Source of the DNA: an uncultured bacterium
GTDB lineage: Bacteria > Verrucomicrobiota > Lentisphaeria > Victivallales > Victivallaceae
Direction: 5' to 3'
DNA length: 15,903 nucleotides
Assembly (NCBI GenBank): GCA_949286445.1
Contig: CASECL010000279.1
Coordinates: forward strand, 1-15,903
Within the stretch, counting starts at the first letter, position 1; every line of letters begins with the position of its first letter. The translations under genes were made by a program, and so were the position numbers. The notes below the pieces were generated by a model that was given only the letters and a program-made list of their open reading frames with translations, ran no database searches and was not told the DNA's origin. Below are positions 1 to 7,110 of the stretch, piece by piece.

Positions 1-2119
1 ACGCGCTTCCCGGCGGCAGGAACAGCATATCTCCTTTGCCCAGCAGCCTTTCTGCCCCCACCTGGTCAAGGATTACCCGGCTGTCCACCTGAGAACCCAC
101 CATAAAGGCGATTTTTGTCGGCAGGTTGGCTTTGATAACGCCGGTAATAATATCCCGGCTGGGGCGCTGGGTGGCCAGAACAATGTGTATTCCCGCCGCC
201 CGTCCTTTCTGGGCAATTCTGGCAATGGACTGCTCTGCATCTTTTCTGGCATCAGTCATCATCAAGTCGGCCAATTCGTCTACGATCACCACCAGTATCG
301 GCAGCCGCGGCGGAAGCGGTACTCCGTCATCATCAAGAATTTCTTCATCCAGCGGACGCCGGTTGTATTCACTTAATTTCTTAACGTGAGCCGTTGCCAG
401 CTGACGGTAACGCCGTTCCATCTCATTAACTGCCCAGCGCAATGCCACCGGCACCTTGCGGGAGTCATTAACCACCGGCGTAATCAGATGCGGCAGAGTT
501 TTATAATCCTCAAATTCCACGATTTTGGGGTCAACCATGATCAGGTTCAATTCGTCCGGGCGGAACTTAAAAAGCAAACTCATGATCAGGGTGTTCATGC
601 AGACGCTCTTTCCGCTTCCGGTTGAACCGGCAATCAGCAGGTGCGGAGCTTTGGCCAGGTCGAGGATCATCGGTTTGCCGCAAACATCCTTGCCCAATAC
701 AATAGGTATTTCCGCCCCGCTGTGACTCCAGGCTTCGGATTCAAGCACTGAACGCATCATCACCATTTCCGGATTGCGGTTCGGTGCTTCAATTCCCACT
801 GCATTCCGACCCGGAATCGGTGCCAGAACACGGATGCTTTTTGCCTCCATGCTCATGGCGATATTGGACTCGATTTCCGCCACTTTCTGGGTTTTCACTC
901 CGGGGGAAAGCTGAATTTCATAACGGGTGATCCGGGGGCCGGAAACGTGATTGCTTACAGTACCTGCGATATTGAAACTGTCCAGTTCATTTTGCAGTAC
1001 AACTTTGGCATGGGCGATTGCTTCCGGAGATTCTCCGCTGCTTTCCGAACCTTTGTCCAGCATTTCAATTTTGGGCAGAACATAATCGCTTCCGGCAGAG
1101 GGGGCGACGGCATTGCGTCCTTTTTCGGTGATAGTTCCTTTCATGCCGGGAACTTCAAATTCTCTGGAAGGCACCGAAGCGGCAGCCTGAGGCGCGACAA
1201 CCGGAGGTGCAGCGGGAAATGGCTGATTTACCGGAGCACTGGCGGTCTGAACCGGTATATTTGATATTGATGGAGATGCCGCCGGATTTTCTGCCGGAAC
1301 GGCAGGCGCGGCAGGTGGCGGATTGGCTTTAAGTTCCGCTTGAGCGGCGTTGTTTTCCGCTTGACCGGAAGAAAGATTTTTCAAAGCATTTTTTGCTTCT
1401 TCCAATACCTTTACATATCCCGGAGTTCCGGTATTGCCGGAGCTTGAATCAGATACACTTCTTTCCGGCTGTGCCGCCTGGCTTCTGGCGATAATGAACT
1501 CCTTGAATATCAGGCCGTAGTCGGAAATGAGCATCATAATTATGCCGGCGGTAAAGAGTGCCCAGCCGACAATCATTACCCCCACAGCTCCGATAAGCAT
1601 ACGCAAAACACCTTCCTGAAGCGGCGGATTGCCGTTCCAGGCCGGCGCGGCAAAGAACTGACCGATAACGCCTCCGCTGATGGCCAGATCCGGCATGTCA
1701 GCACTGCCAAGACCGAGTTTTTCACACAGATCCGGAAATGCTCCGGGTGAAAGCGCGAAAAGCAGTACCGCGCCGGTCATAGACAGAAATGTCCCCCAGA
1801 AAAAATATCTGGTGCGTCCCGGTTCCGGCAGACACAGCCGCAGCAGCCGCAGTGAAAGCAGTGCGCTGAGCAGGTAAGTTGCCAGACCGAAGAGCTTGAA
1901 CATTGCATTGGCAAATGCCGCTCCCAGAGTGCCGATCCAGTTTTCCGGAGGACGGTTTATCCCGCCGGAAAGAATATCATTGTCAATCGGAGAATACGAG
2001 AACAGTGCCAGCAGCAGAAGGAGCACAAAAGCACCGTAAAAGATACAGCGCAGGTAATTGGTGCGTCCGGCGGCGGCATTGTCTTTGATTTTATCGTTTT
2101 TTTCTGAAATTTTACTCAT
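1..2119 (-). CDS. ftsK: DNA translocase FtsK/SpoIIIE (3' end outside window)
   Basis: Reading the minus strand from the ATG at 2117-2119 gives an open frame of 706 codons that runs off the left edge, so the C-terminus, including any DNA-orienting gamma winged-helix domain, is missing. The N-terminus has four hydrophobic segments (about residues 22-44, 65-90, 104-124 and 165-195), as in the membrane anchor of FtsK. A Pro/Ala-rich linker follows, then the motor: Walker A GSTGSGKS at residues 498-505 and Walker B with ILVVIVDELADL, Asp614-Glu615, followed by ATQRPS. The family pumps double-stranded DNA through a hexameric ring at the division septum and helps resolve chromosome dimers. The gene is divergent from the flippase gene. 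No Shine-Dalgarno is visible before the start; a promoter placed almost on top of the ATG suggests a near-leaderless mRNA. The family call is secure; the exact start is less so. Confidence 0.96.
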   Translation of the reverse strand, partial: MSKISEKNDKIKDNAAAGRTNYLRCIFYGAFVLLLLLALFSYSPIDNDILSGGINRPPENWIGTLGAAFANAMFKLFGLATYLLSALLSLRLLRLCLPEPGRTRYFFWGTFLSMTGAVLLFALSPGAFPDLCEKLGLGSADMPDLAISGGVIGQFFAAPAWNGNPPLQEGVLRMLIGAVGVMIVGWALFTAGIIMMLISDYGLIFKEFIIARSQAAQPERSVSDSSSGNTGTPGYVKVLEEAKNALKNLSSGQAENNAAQAELKANPPPAAPAVPAENPAASPSISNIPVQTASAPVNQPFPAAPPVVAPQAAASVPSREFEVPGMKGTITEKGRNAVAPSAGSDYVLPKIEMLDKGSESSGESPEAIAHAKVVLQNELDSFNIAGTVSNHVSGPRITRYEIQLSPGVKTQKVAEIESNIAMSMEAKSIRVLAPIPGRNAVGIEAPNRNPEMVMMRSVLESEAWSHSGAEIPIVLGKDVCGKPMILDLAKAPHLLIAGSTGSGKSVCMNTLIMSLLFKFRPDELNLIMVDPKIVEFEDYKTLPHLITPVVNDSRKVPVALRWAVNEMERRYRQLATAHVKKLSEYNRRPLDEEILDDDGVPLPPRLPILVVIVDELADLMMTDARKDAEQSIARIAQKGRAAGIHIVLATQRPSRDIITGVIKANLPTKIAFMVGSQVDSRVILDQVGAERLLGKGDMLFLPPGSA

Positions 2120-2128
2120 AGTGACAAT

Positions 2129-2157
2129 AATATATAGCCTGATTTTTGTAAATGCAA
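2129..2157 (-). promoter_or_regulatory. Predicted sigma70-type promoter of ftsK
   Basis: On the minus strand TTGCAT (2152-2157) and TATATT (2129-2134) are separated by 17 bases. The expected transcription start is about 2122, only a few bases before the ATG at 2119. The identical boxes and spacing occur before the lacI-type gene at 14470-14498. Confidence 0.55.
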
Positions 2158-2159
2158 AC

Positions 2160-2187
2160 TTGATGAAATAAAAAAAAGGTGTATATT
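2160..2187 (+). promoter_or_regulatory. Predicted promoter of flippase-metF operon
   Basis: TTGATG (2160-2165) and TATATT (2182-2187), spacing 16, lie back-to-back with the ftsK promoter. The implied 5' leader is about 130 bases and carries a GC-rich hairpin at 2227-2246. Confidence 0.4.
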
Positions 2188-2226
2188 ACTCTGATATTGA
2201 TATTAAAATTTCTTTAATGTCCATTG

Positions 2227-2246
2227 CCGCCGCCGTCAAGCGGCGG
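2227..2246 (+). other. GC-rich hairpin in 5' leader
   Basis: CCGCCGC, loop CGTCAA, then GCGGCGG: a perfect 7-bp stem in the leader between the ftsK and flippase genes. A weaker CCGGA/TTCCGG pair follows at about 2260-2275. No T-run follows on either strand, so this does not look like a terminator; it may affect leader folding. Confidence 0.4.
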
Positions 2247-2326
2247 ATGCGGCGGATGCCGGAGGGTATTTCCGGCCATATTTTGCAGACACAAGTATTT
2301 GTACAGCCAGGGTGACTATTGACGTT

Positions 2327-3394
2327 ATGAATAAGAAAAAATTATCCTCCGGAGTGCTGGTTCGCAAAGTGCTCGGTCTTTTGATCAAGCTCGCTATTGC
2401 CGGCGGAATAATCGGATATCTGTTTTTTTCCCGTCAGCAGCAGATTGTTTCCTCGCTGCGGGATTTCAATTACTTTTACCTTGCCGCGGCCGCGCTGGTT
2501 TACTTTTTCCACATTGCGGTCTGTTCCTGGCGGTGGAGGGAGCTTTGCAATATGCTGGATTTCAGACTTTCCGGATTTGAAGCTCTGTCGCTTACCATGC
2601 AGGCATTTTTCTTTTCTCTGGTTATTCCGGGGGGGGCGATCGGCGGGGATCTGGTAAAAGCCGGGGTTTTGAGTGCCAGAACTCCCCGGGGAGCGAAACT
2701 GGAGGGGGCATTTACTATTCTTATGGACCGCATAATCGGCATGATCGCCCTGTTTACTCTTATTCTTATTATGCTTCCTTTTGCCACTCCTTTGCTGATG
2801 AATGCGGAGCTGGATTCGATAAAACTTGACCGGTCATTGAAAATCTGGGGCGTGATCGGATTGTACGTACTCTGCATCGCCGGTCTGGCGGCTTCCGGGG
2901 TGATATTTTTTCACCGGTTGATCGAAAAGGTGCCGCCTTTCGGGAAATTGATGACCTGGGGCGACCGGATAACCGGCGGAATGGTAAGACGGGTTTGTGA
3001 TGCCACTGATGTTTACCGGAGGAAATGGCGTCGTCTGGCATTGTTGACGGTGATAACCAGTTTGTTTGTACATATTGATATTGTGGTTGCTTTTTACATT
3101 CTGCTCAACGGCATAAACGGATTCAACGGGAGTCCATGGGTGGTTTTAGTTGCCGGGATTATCGGTGCGCTGATCGGACTTATTCCACTGTTTCCCGGCG
3201 GCATCGGCGGCAGGGATGTGGCTACCATTATGCTGTTATGCGCCGGGGGCGTGCCGGAGGGGGTGGCCAATGGCGGACAACTGATTTTCACTGCTGTAAT
3301 TGTGCTGTTCTGCATGCTGGGCGGCGTATTTTTCGTGCTCGATCCCGGACACTCCCGGACGGCTGGCGAACTGAAGGAAGAACTTGAGGAATGA
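2327..3394 (+). CDS. Flippase-like membrane protein (LPG synthase TM / UPF0104 family)
   Basis: A 355-residue polytopic membrane protein with about seven or eight hydrophobic segments. Family hallmarks are visible: SWRWRELC after the second membrane segment, PGGAIGGDLVKA at residues 101-112, and PLFPGGIGGRD at residues 287-297. These match the lysylphosphatidylglycerol synthase transmembrane (UPF0104/AglD-like) family, whose members are membrane proteins linked to lipid or lipid-linked sugar flipping; the substrate here cannot be read from sequence. It is a stand-alone membrane domain, without the cytosolic aminoacyl-transferase domain of MprF. The start was set at the ATG at 2327, preceded by AGGG about 12 bases upstream. 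An in-frame GTG at 2312 would add five residues and has no better ribosome site. The stop overlaps the next gene's ATG (ATGA), so the two are probably translationally coupled. Confidence 0.85.
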   Translation: MNKKKLSSGVLVRKVLGLLIKLAIAGGIIGYLFFSRQQQIVSSLRDFNYFYLAAAALVYFFHIAVCSWRWRELCNMLDFRLSGFEALSLTMQAFFFSLVIPGGAIGGDLVKAGVLSARTPRGAKLEGAFTILMDRIIGMIALFTLILIMLPFATPLLMNAELDSIKLDRSLKIWGVIGLYVLCIAGLAASGVIFFHRLIEKVPPFGKLMTWGDRITGGMVRRVCDATDVYRRKWRRLALLTVITSLFVHIDIVVAFYILLNGINGFNGSPWVVLVAGIIGALIGLIPLFPGGIGGRDVATIMLLCAGGVPEGVANGGQLIFTAVIVLFCMLGGVFFVLDPGHSRTAGELKEELEE

Positions 3395-4818
3395 GCAGTG
3401 CGGAAAAAAATCCCGACAGAATAAACCGTTTCCGGAGAAAATTGGAGCGGGGTGATTTCTCGCTTCTGATTGAACACCCGTCGCCGGGGGATGACAACGA
3501 TCTTGCCGCGGCAAAGGAAAGGCTCGCACTGCTGGAGAATGCGTTGAAAAAAATCGACGCTTTTGAGTGTTCACTGGCGATAACTGACGGATACGGCAGA
3601 GAGAATTCATTCCGGGCAATCGAATATGGTGCCGGGTTGTCAGAGGAGGAACGGGACCGCCATTTAATGTATTTGAGCTGCCGTTCGCTGAACCGGGAGG
3701 AGAAACAGCGTCTTTTTGTTATGGCATCGGAAAATGGATTGCCGAATATCGCGGTGGCGGGAGGTTCTCCGGGCAGTCTGGCCGGCGGGATCAGGGAGAT
3801 GCGGAAAACCTGTTTTGCCGACAGTGTGAATACTATTGCTGAATTAAAGCATGATCTGCCGGACTTCTGTATTGGAGCGGTAACCAATCCCATGCAGTAT
3901 ACTTCGTTTGCCTTGACCGGACAATACGCAAAACTGATGAAAAAGATTGTTTCCGGAGCGGAATTTGTGGTAACTCAGGCCAACTGGGATATGCTTAAAC
4001 TGCAGTCGCTGCTCTGGTATATGACGGAAAGAAGGGTTTTTATTCCGGTAATTGCCCGGCTGGTGCTGCTTACCCCGGAAAAGGTGGAAGCAATATTGGA
4101 AAACCGGATGCCGGGAGTTCATATTTCCCCTGATCTGCAGAAAATTCTGTATGAAGAGATGCGTTTTTCACGTCGGCAGTTTGAGGCGGCGCAGTACCGC
4201 CGGCTCGCGCTTCAGGCGGCAGGCTGCCGTCTGCTGGGGTGCAGCGGTATCCAGATCGCCGGGGCGGATACTCCGGAACTGGCGGGAATAGTGGCGGATA
4301 TTGTCAAAGGAGCCTTGAGGGAATTTGACAATTTTGAAGATTATCTGGAGGATTACAACGCCTATCTTGCCCGGGCGGAGATGGCTCCGTCATCGGACAG
4401 TTTCAATTTATATGACCGGACGCTTCGCCGCAATTATCCCGGGCCGGATCAGCCGCCGCCGCGCATGAATCCGATGGAAGATCCGGAAACCGGAGGGTGG
4501 GAGAAATTTATGTATTCCGTGCGGAAGTTTTTCTTTTCCCACGCTTCGTCAAAGGACGCTCAAAGCCACCGGCTGCTGAAGAAGCTGCTCGTATCCTGCC
4601 GCGGCTGCCGCCATTGCCGGCTGGTGGAAAATGAGTATGTCTGTGTAATGAACTGCCCCAAGCGGCAGTTGAACGGCCCCTGCGGGGCAGTATTGCCGGA
4701 CGGCCGCTGTACTTACACAGGAGATGAATGTGTTCAACACCGGATCAGCCGCTACGCCTGCGCGTATGGAAATCTGGCCAGACGGGAGGAATATATTGAC
4801 CGCAATGATGAAGAGTGA
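3391..4818 (+). CDS. Methylenetetrahydrofolate reductase-type protein with MetV-like zinc domain
   Basis: 475 residues with two parts. Residues about 20-300 resemble the flavin-dependent MetF barrel: Glu28 in IEHPSP at the position of the catalytic Glu of EITPP/EFFPP, then CIGAVTNP and FVVTQANWD. Residues about 390-460 form a C-terminal MTHFR_C/MetV-type domain with eight cysteines (403, 406, 409, 418, 422, 431, 440, 447), including CRGCRHC and CPKRQLNGPCGA. MetF converts 5,10-methylene-THF to 5-methyl-THF; MetV is the zinc-containing partner in acetogens, fused in many bacteria. One oddity is that the usual GDxP motif, with an Asp near the flavin and folate, reads GGSP (Gly124-Pro127), so the Asp is Gly125. 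Exact activity is therefore less certain than the family. It overlaps the flippase gene by four bases, so the two are probably one operon. No metH or other folate gene lies nearby. Confidence 0.87.
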   Translation: MSSAEKNPDRINRFRRKLERGDFSLLIEHPSPGDDNDLAAAKERLALLENALKKIDAFECSLAITDGYGRENSFRAIEYGAGLSEEERDRHLMYLSCRSLNREEKQRLFVMASENGLPNIAVAGGSPGSLAGGIREMRKTCFADSVNTIAELKHDLPDFCIGAVTNPMQYTSFALTGQYAKLMKKIVSGAEFVVTQANWDMLKLQSLLWYMTERRVFIPVIARLVLLTPEKVEAILENRMPGVHISPDLQKILYEEMRFSRRQFEAAQYRRLALQAAGCRLLGCSGIQIAGADTPELAGIVADIVKGALREFDNFEDYLEDYNAYLARAEMAPSSDSFNLYDRTLRRNYPGPDQPPPRMNPMEDPETGGWEKFMYSVRKFFFSHASSKDAQSHRLLKKLLVSCRGCRHCRLVENEYVCVMNCPKRQLNGPCGAVLPDGRCTYTGDECVQHRISRYACAYGNLARREEYIDRNDEE

Positions 4819-4985
4819 TCTTCTGCTGTATTGCGTGCGGCGGAGTATGCCGGATCGGATATTTGCGGGAGGAAAAAATATTGGACAATTTGCAAAATAT
4901 TGCGTGCAGTGCTATATTCACGGACGGCGGGATGGAATAAGGTATATTTTGTATGTCTGATGTGTTAACTGAGGAATAGATAATT
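4819..4985 (+). promoter_or_regulatory. Promoter and ribosome site before nagA
   Basis: The intergenic region holds TTGCAA (4890-4895), 17 bases, then TATATT (4913-4918). GAGGA at 4971-4975 lies 10 bases before the nagA ATG at 4986. No terminator hairpin with T-run was found after the preceding gene, so read-through from upstream is possible. Confidence 0.5.
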
Positions 4986-6185
4986 ATGAATGGTTCACCG
5001 CGCCGGATAAGGCGTCTTTATATTGCTGATTATCTGCTCACGCCGGATAAAAGGGTAGATCACGGCGGAGTGCTGTGTGAAAATGACCGGATTCTGGCGG
5101 TGGGAAATGTGTCGGCGTTCACCAGGGATCCGGATATTGAAATATATGAGTTTCCCAATGCTTATATTACGCCGGGGTTCATCGATACGCACATCCACGG
5201 GGCAGGGGGATTTGACTGCTCCAGCGCACGGACTTCGCCCCGGAATATCAGCAATATGGGCAAAATTCTGGCTGAGCGGGGAATGACCGGATTTGTGCCT
5301 ACCGTGGTGGCGGACAGGTCGGAAATCATGCTGGAAAATTTGAGCCTGCTGGCGGATTTGATTGACAGCGAGCCGGAGGGGGCGGTGCCGCTGGGAATAA
5401 ATATTGAAGGACCTTTCATCAACTCCAGAAAAAGAGGTTCCCAGCAGGAATACGCGATCAAGGATGTGGATCTCGGATTTGCGGCGGAACTTTTCAGCGC
5501 GGGAAAGGGTAAGATCCGGCTTATGACCTTTGCTCCGGAACTGCCCGGCGCGACCAGGCTGGTGGAATTCCTCTCTGAAAACAACATTACCGCCTCCATG
5601 GGACACACTGAAGCCAATGAAAGCCAGACTTTGAGAGCAATTGCCGCCGGAGCCAGACGCTGCACCCACCTTTTCAACGGCATGCCGCCGCTGCATCAGC
5701 GCAATATGAGTGTAACCTCAATTGCTTTGACCGACAGCCGGGTAACGGTGGAACTTATTATTGACGGGCGTCACATTCACCCCAGAATGGTTGATCTTGC
5801 CTGCCGGTGCAAGGCGGCAGATCAGCTGGTGGGTATAAGCGACTGTACCATGGGGGCGGGCATGCCCAATGGCGAATACCGTATCGGACCGTCTCCCATT
5901 AAAGTGGAAAACGGTGTGTCTCAGACCTTTCAGAACGTTCTGGCCGGCACCACCACTATGCTGGATACCGGCTGGCACAGTCTGATGAGTTGCGGTCATC
6001 TTCAGGAGACCCAGGCGGCAGCGGCGGTAACATTTAACGCGGCACGGAGCATCGGACTGTTTGACCGCGGTGTGCTGCTGCCGATGAAGCGGGCGGATGT
6101 GGCGGTGTTTGAACAGCATACCAACCGGCCTCTGATGACAGTTTGCAACGGCCGGATTGTTTACACCGGAAAGAATAACGAATAA
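4986..6185 (+). CDS. nagA: N-acetylglucosamine-6-phosphate deacetylase
   Basis: 399 residues, close to the usual 380-400 of the family. NagA removes the acetyl group from GlcNAc-6-phosphate to give glucosamine-6-phosphate and acetate, in cytoplasmic amino-sugar use and cell-wall recycling. Amidohydrolase motifs are in order: GFIDTHIHG with His69/His71, GINIEGPFI with metal ligand Glu141, MGHTEA with His207, CTHLFNGM with His228, DGRHIHP with His263, and GISDCTMGAG with catalytic Asp286. Spacing between these matches E. coli NagA to within a few residues. The nucleotide start is supported by GAGGA ten bases upstream and a good promoter at 4890-4918. No nagB, sugar transporter or regulator sits next to it; instead the stop overlaps the following methyltransferase start by one base (TAATG). 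Confidence 0.95.
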   Translation: MNGSPRRIRRLYIADYLLTPDKRVDHGGVLCENDRILAVGNVSAFTRDPDIEIYEFPNAYITPGFIDTHIHGAGGFDCSSARTSPRNISNMGKILAERGMTGFVPTVVADRSEIMLENLSLLADLIDSEPEGAVPLGINIEGPFINSRKRGSQQEYAIKDVDLGFAAELFSAGKGKIRLMTFAPELPGATRLVEFLSENNITASMGHTEANESQTLRAIAAGARRCTHLFNGMPPLHQRNMSVTSIALTDSRVTVELIIDGRHIHPRMVDLACRCKAADQLVGISDCTMGAGMPNGEYRIGPSPIKVENGVSQTFQNVLAGTTTMLDTGWHSLMSCGHLQETQAAAAVTFNAARSIGLFDRGVLLPMKRADVAVFEQHTNRPLMTVCNGRIVYTGKNNE

Positions 6186-7048
6186 TGACAGAAGTATTGC
6201 CTTATATTCTGCTGGACAGCGGAAATTTGAGAAAATTGGAACAGGCGGGTCCGTACCGTATAATCCGCCCGGCTTTGAATGCCTTCTGGCGGCCGGTGCT
6301 TCCGGAGAAGGAGTGGGAGGCTGCGGACGGTGTTTTTGAACGCAACAGTTCCGGAGGCGGCAGGTGGCACTGGCAGAACGGACGCAGTCCGGAACGCTGG
6401 CAGTTAAGCTGGGGCGGTTTTCAGCTGGAAATAAAACCGACCAATTTCGGACATCTCGGTTTTTTTGCCGAACAGCATTCCAATTGGGAGAAATTCCGCA
6501 ATCTGAGTGGACAGTGGGGGGATTTATCCGGATATAAAGCGTTGAATTTGTTTGCTTACTCCGGTATCGGCTCAATGTCGATGGCTGCCGGAGGTTTCGG
6601 TTCGGTCTGCCACCTGGATGCGTCAAGAGGGATGATTGAATGGGGCAGGGAGAATTTGAAGATCAACCCTGAGGTGCCGGACAGAATACGCTGGATAGCT
6701 GACGATGTGATGAAATTCTGCCGCCGTGAAGTAAGAAGAGAGAGCAAATATCAGCTTATTGCCCTTGATCCGCCTACTTTCGGGCGCGGTTCCGGCGGCC
6801 AGGTGTGGAAAATAGAGGAAGATTTGCCGAAGTTGCTCGCACTCTGCCGGGAAATGTATGATAAAAATTCCCCTTTTATAATAAGTTTAAGCTGCCATTC
6901 ACCGGGATTTTCCGAATTGGTTTTTGAGCATTTGCTCCGGGACGTTTTCGGGCGTAAAGGAAAATTTTCCTGCCGGGAGATGACCATACCGGAAAGTACG
7001 GGAAGACTTTATCCGGCAGGTATTTGCGCAGAGTTGACGATAGATTGA
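6185..7048 (+). CDS. Class I SAM-dependent methyltransferase (RlmI/RlmK-like, COG1092 type)
   Basis: 287 residues with a Rossmann-type methyltransferase fold. Motif I is LNLFAYSGIGSM (residues 120-131). Next is LDASRG with acidic Asp145, expected to bind the SAM ribose, and then the ALDPPTFGRG catalytic segment (193-202) followed by VWKIEEDLPKLL. The FGFFAEQ-like stretch GFFAEQHSNW and DPPxF motif are typical of 23S rRNA cytosine methyltransferases of the RlmI/RlmK group. The N-terminal PUA domain of E. coli RlmI is absent and the protein is shorter than RlmI, so the actual target (rRNA or other) is unknown. Start and stop are tight against neighbours: its ATG overlaps the nagA stop by one base, implying translational coupling, and mutS follows after 62 bases. 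Confidence 0.85.
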   Translation: MTEVLPYILLDSGNLRKLEQAGPYRIIRPALNAFWRPVLPEKEWEAADGVFERNSSGGGRWHWQNGRSPERWQLSWGGFQLEIKPTNFGHLGFFAEQHSNWEKFRNLSGQWGDLSGYKALNLFAYSGIGSMSMAAGGFGSVCHLDASRGMIEWGRENLKINPEVPDRIRWIADDVMKFCRREVRRESKYQLIALDPPTFGRGSGGQVWKIEEDLPKLLALCREMYDKNSPFIISLSCHSPGFSELVFEHLLRDVFGRKGKFSCREMTIPESTGRLYPAGICAELTID

Positions 7049-7067
7049 AAAATATTTTCCCGGCGGC

Positions 7068-7095
7068 GGAGGAATTGATGCCGGGTATTTACTGA
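7068..7095 (+). other. Five-codon leader mini-ORF with strong ribosome site before mutS
   Basis: GGAGGA (7068-7073) stands four bases before ATG at 7078, which opens a five-codon frame (Met-Pro-Gly-Ile-Tyr) ending at TGA 7093-7095. It is in frame with mutS, whose ATG is 15 bases after the stop. The same stretch can pair as CCCGGC (7059-7064)/GCCGGG. Expression is unproven; it may be the relic of a longer mutS start or a coupling leader. Confidence 0.3.
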
Positions 7096-7110
7096 GACAG
7101 TGCAAGGGAA

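Noticed and set aside
5718..6626. 302-codon minus-strand frame across nagA and the methyltransferase gene
   Set aside because: It lies antisense to two genes with clear motifs, has an Arg/Pro/His-rich translation with no domain, and no ribosome site.
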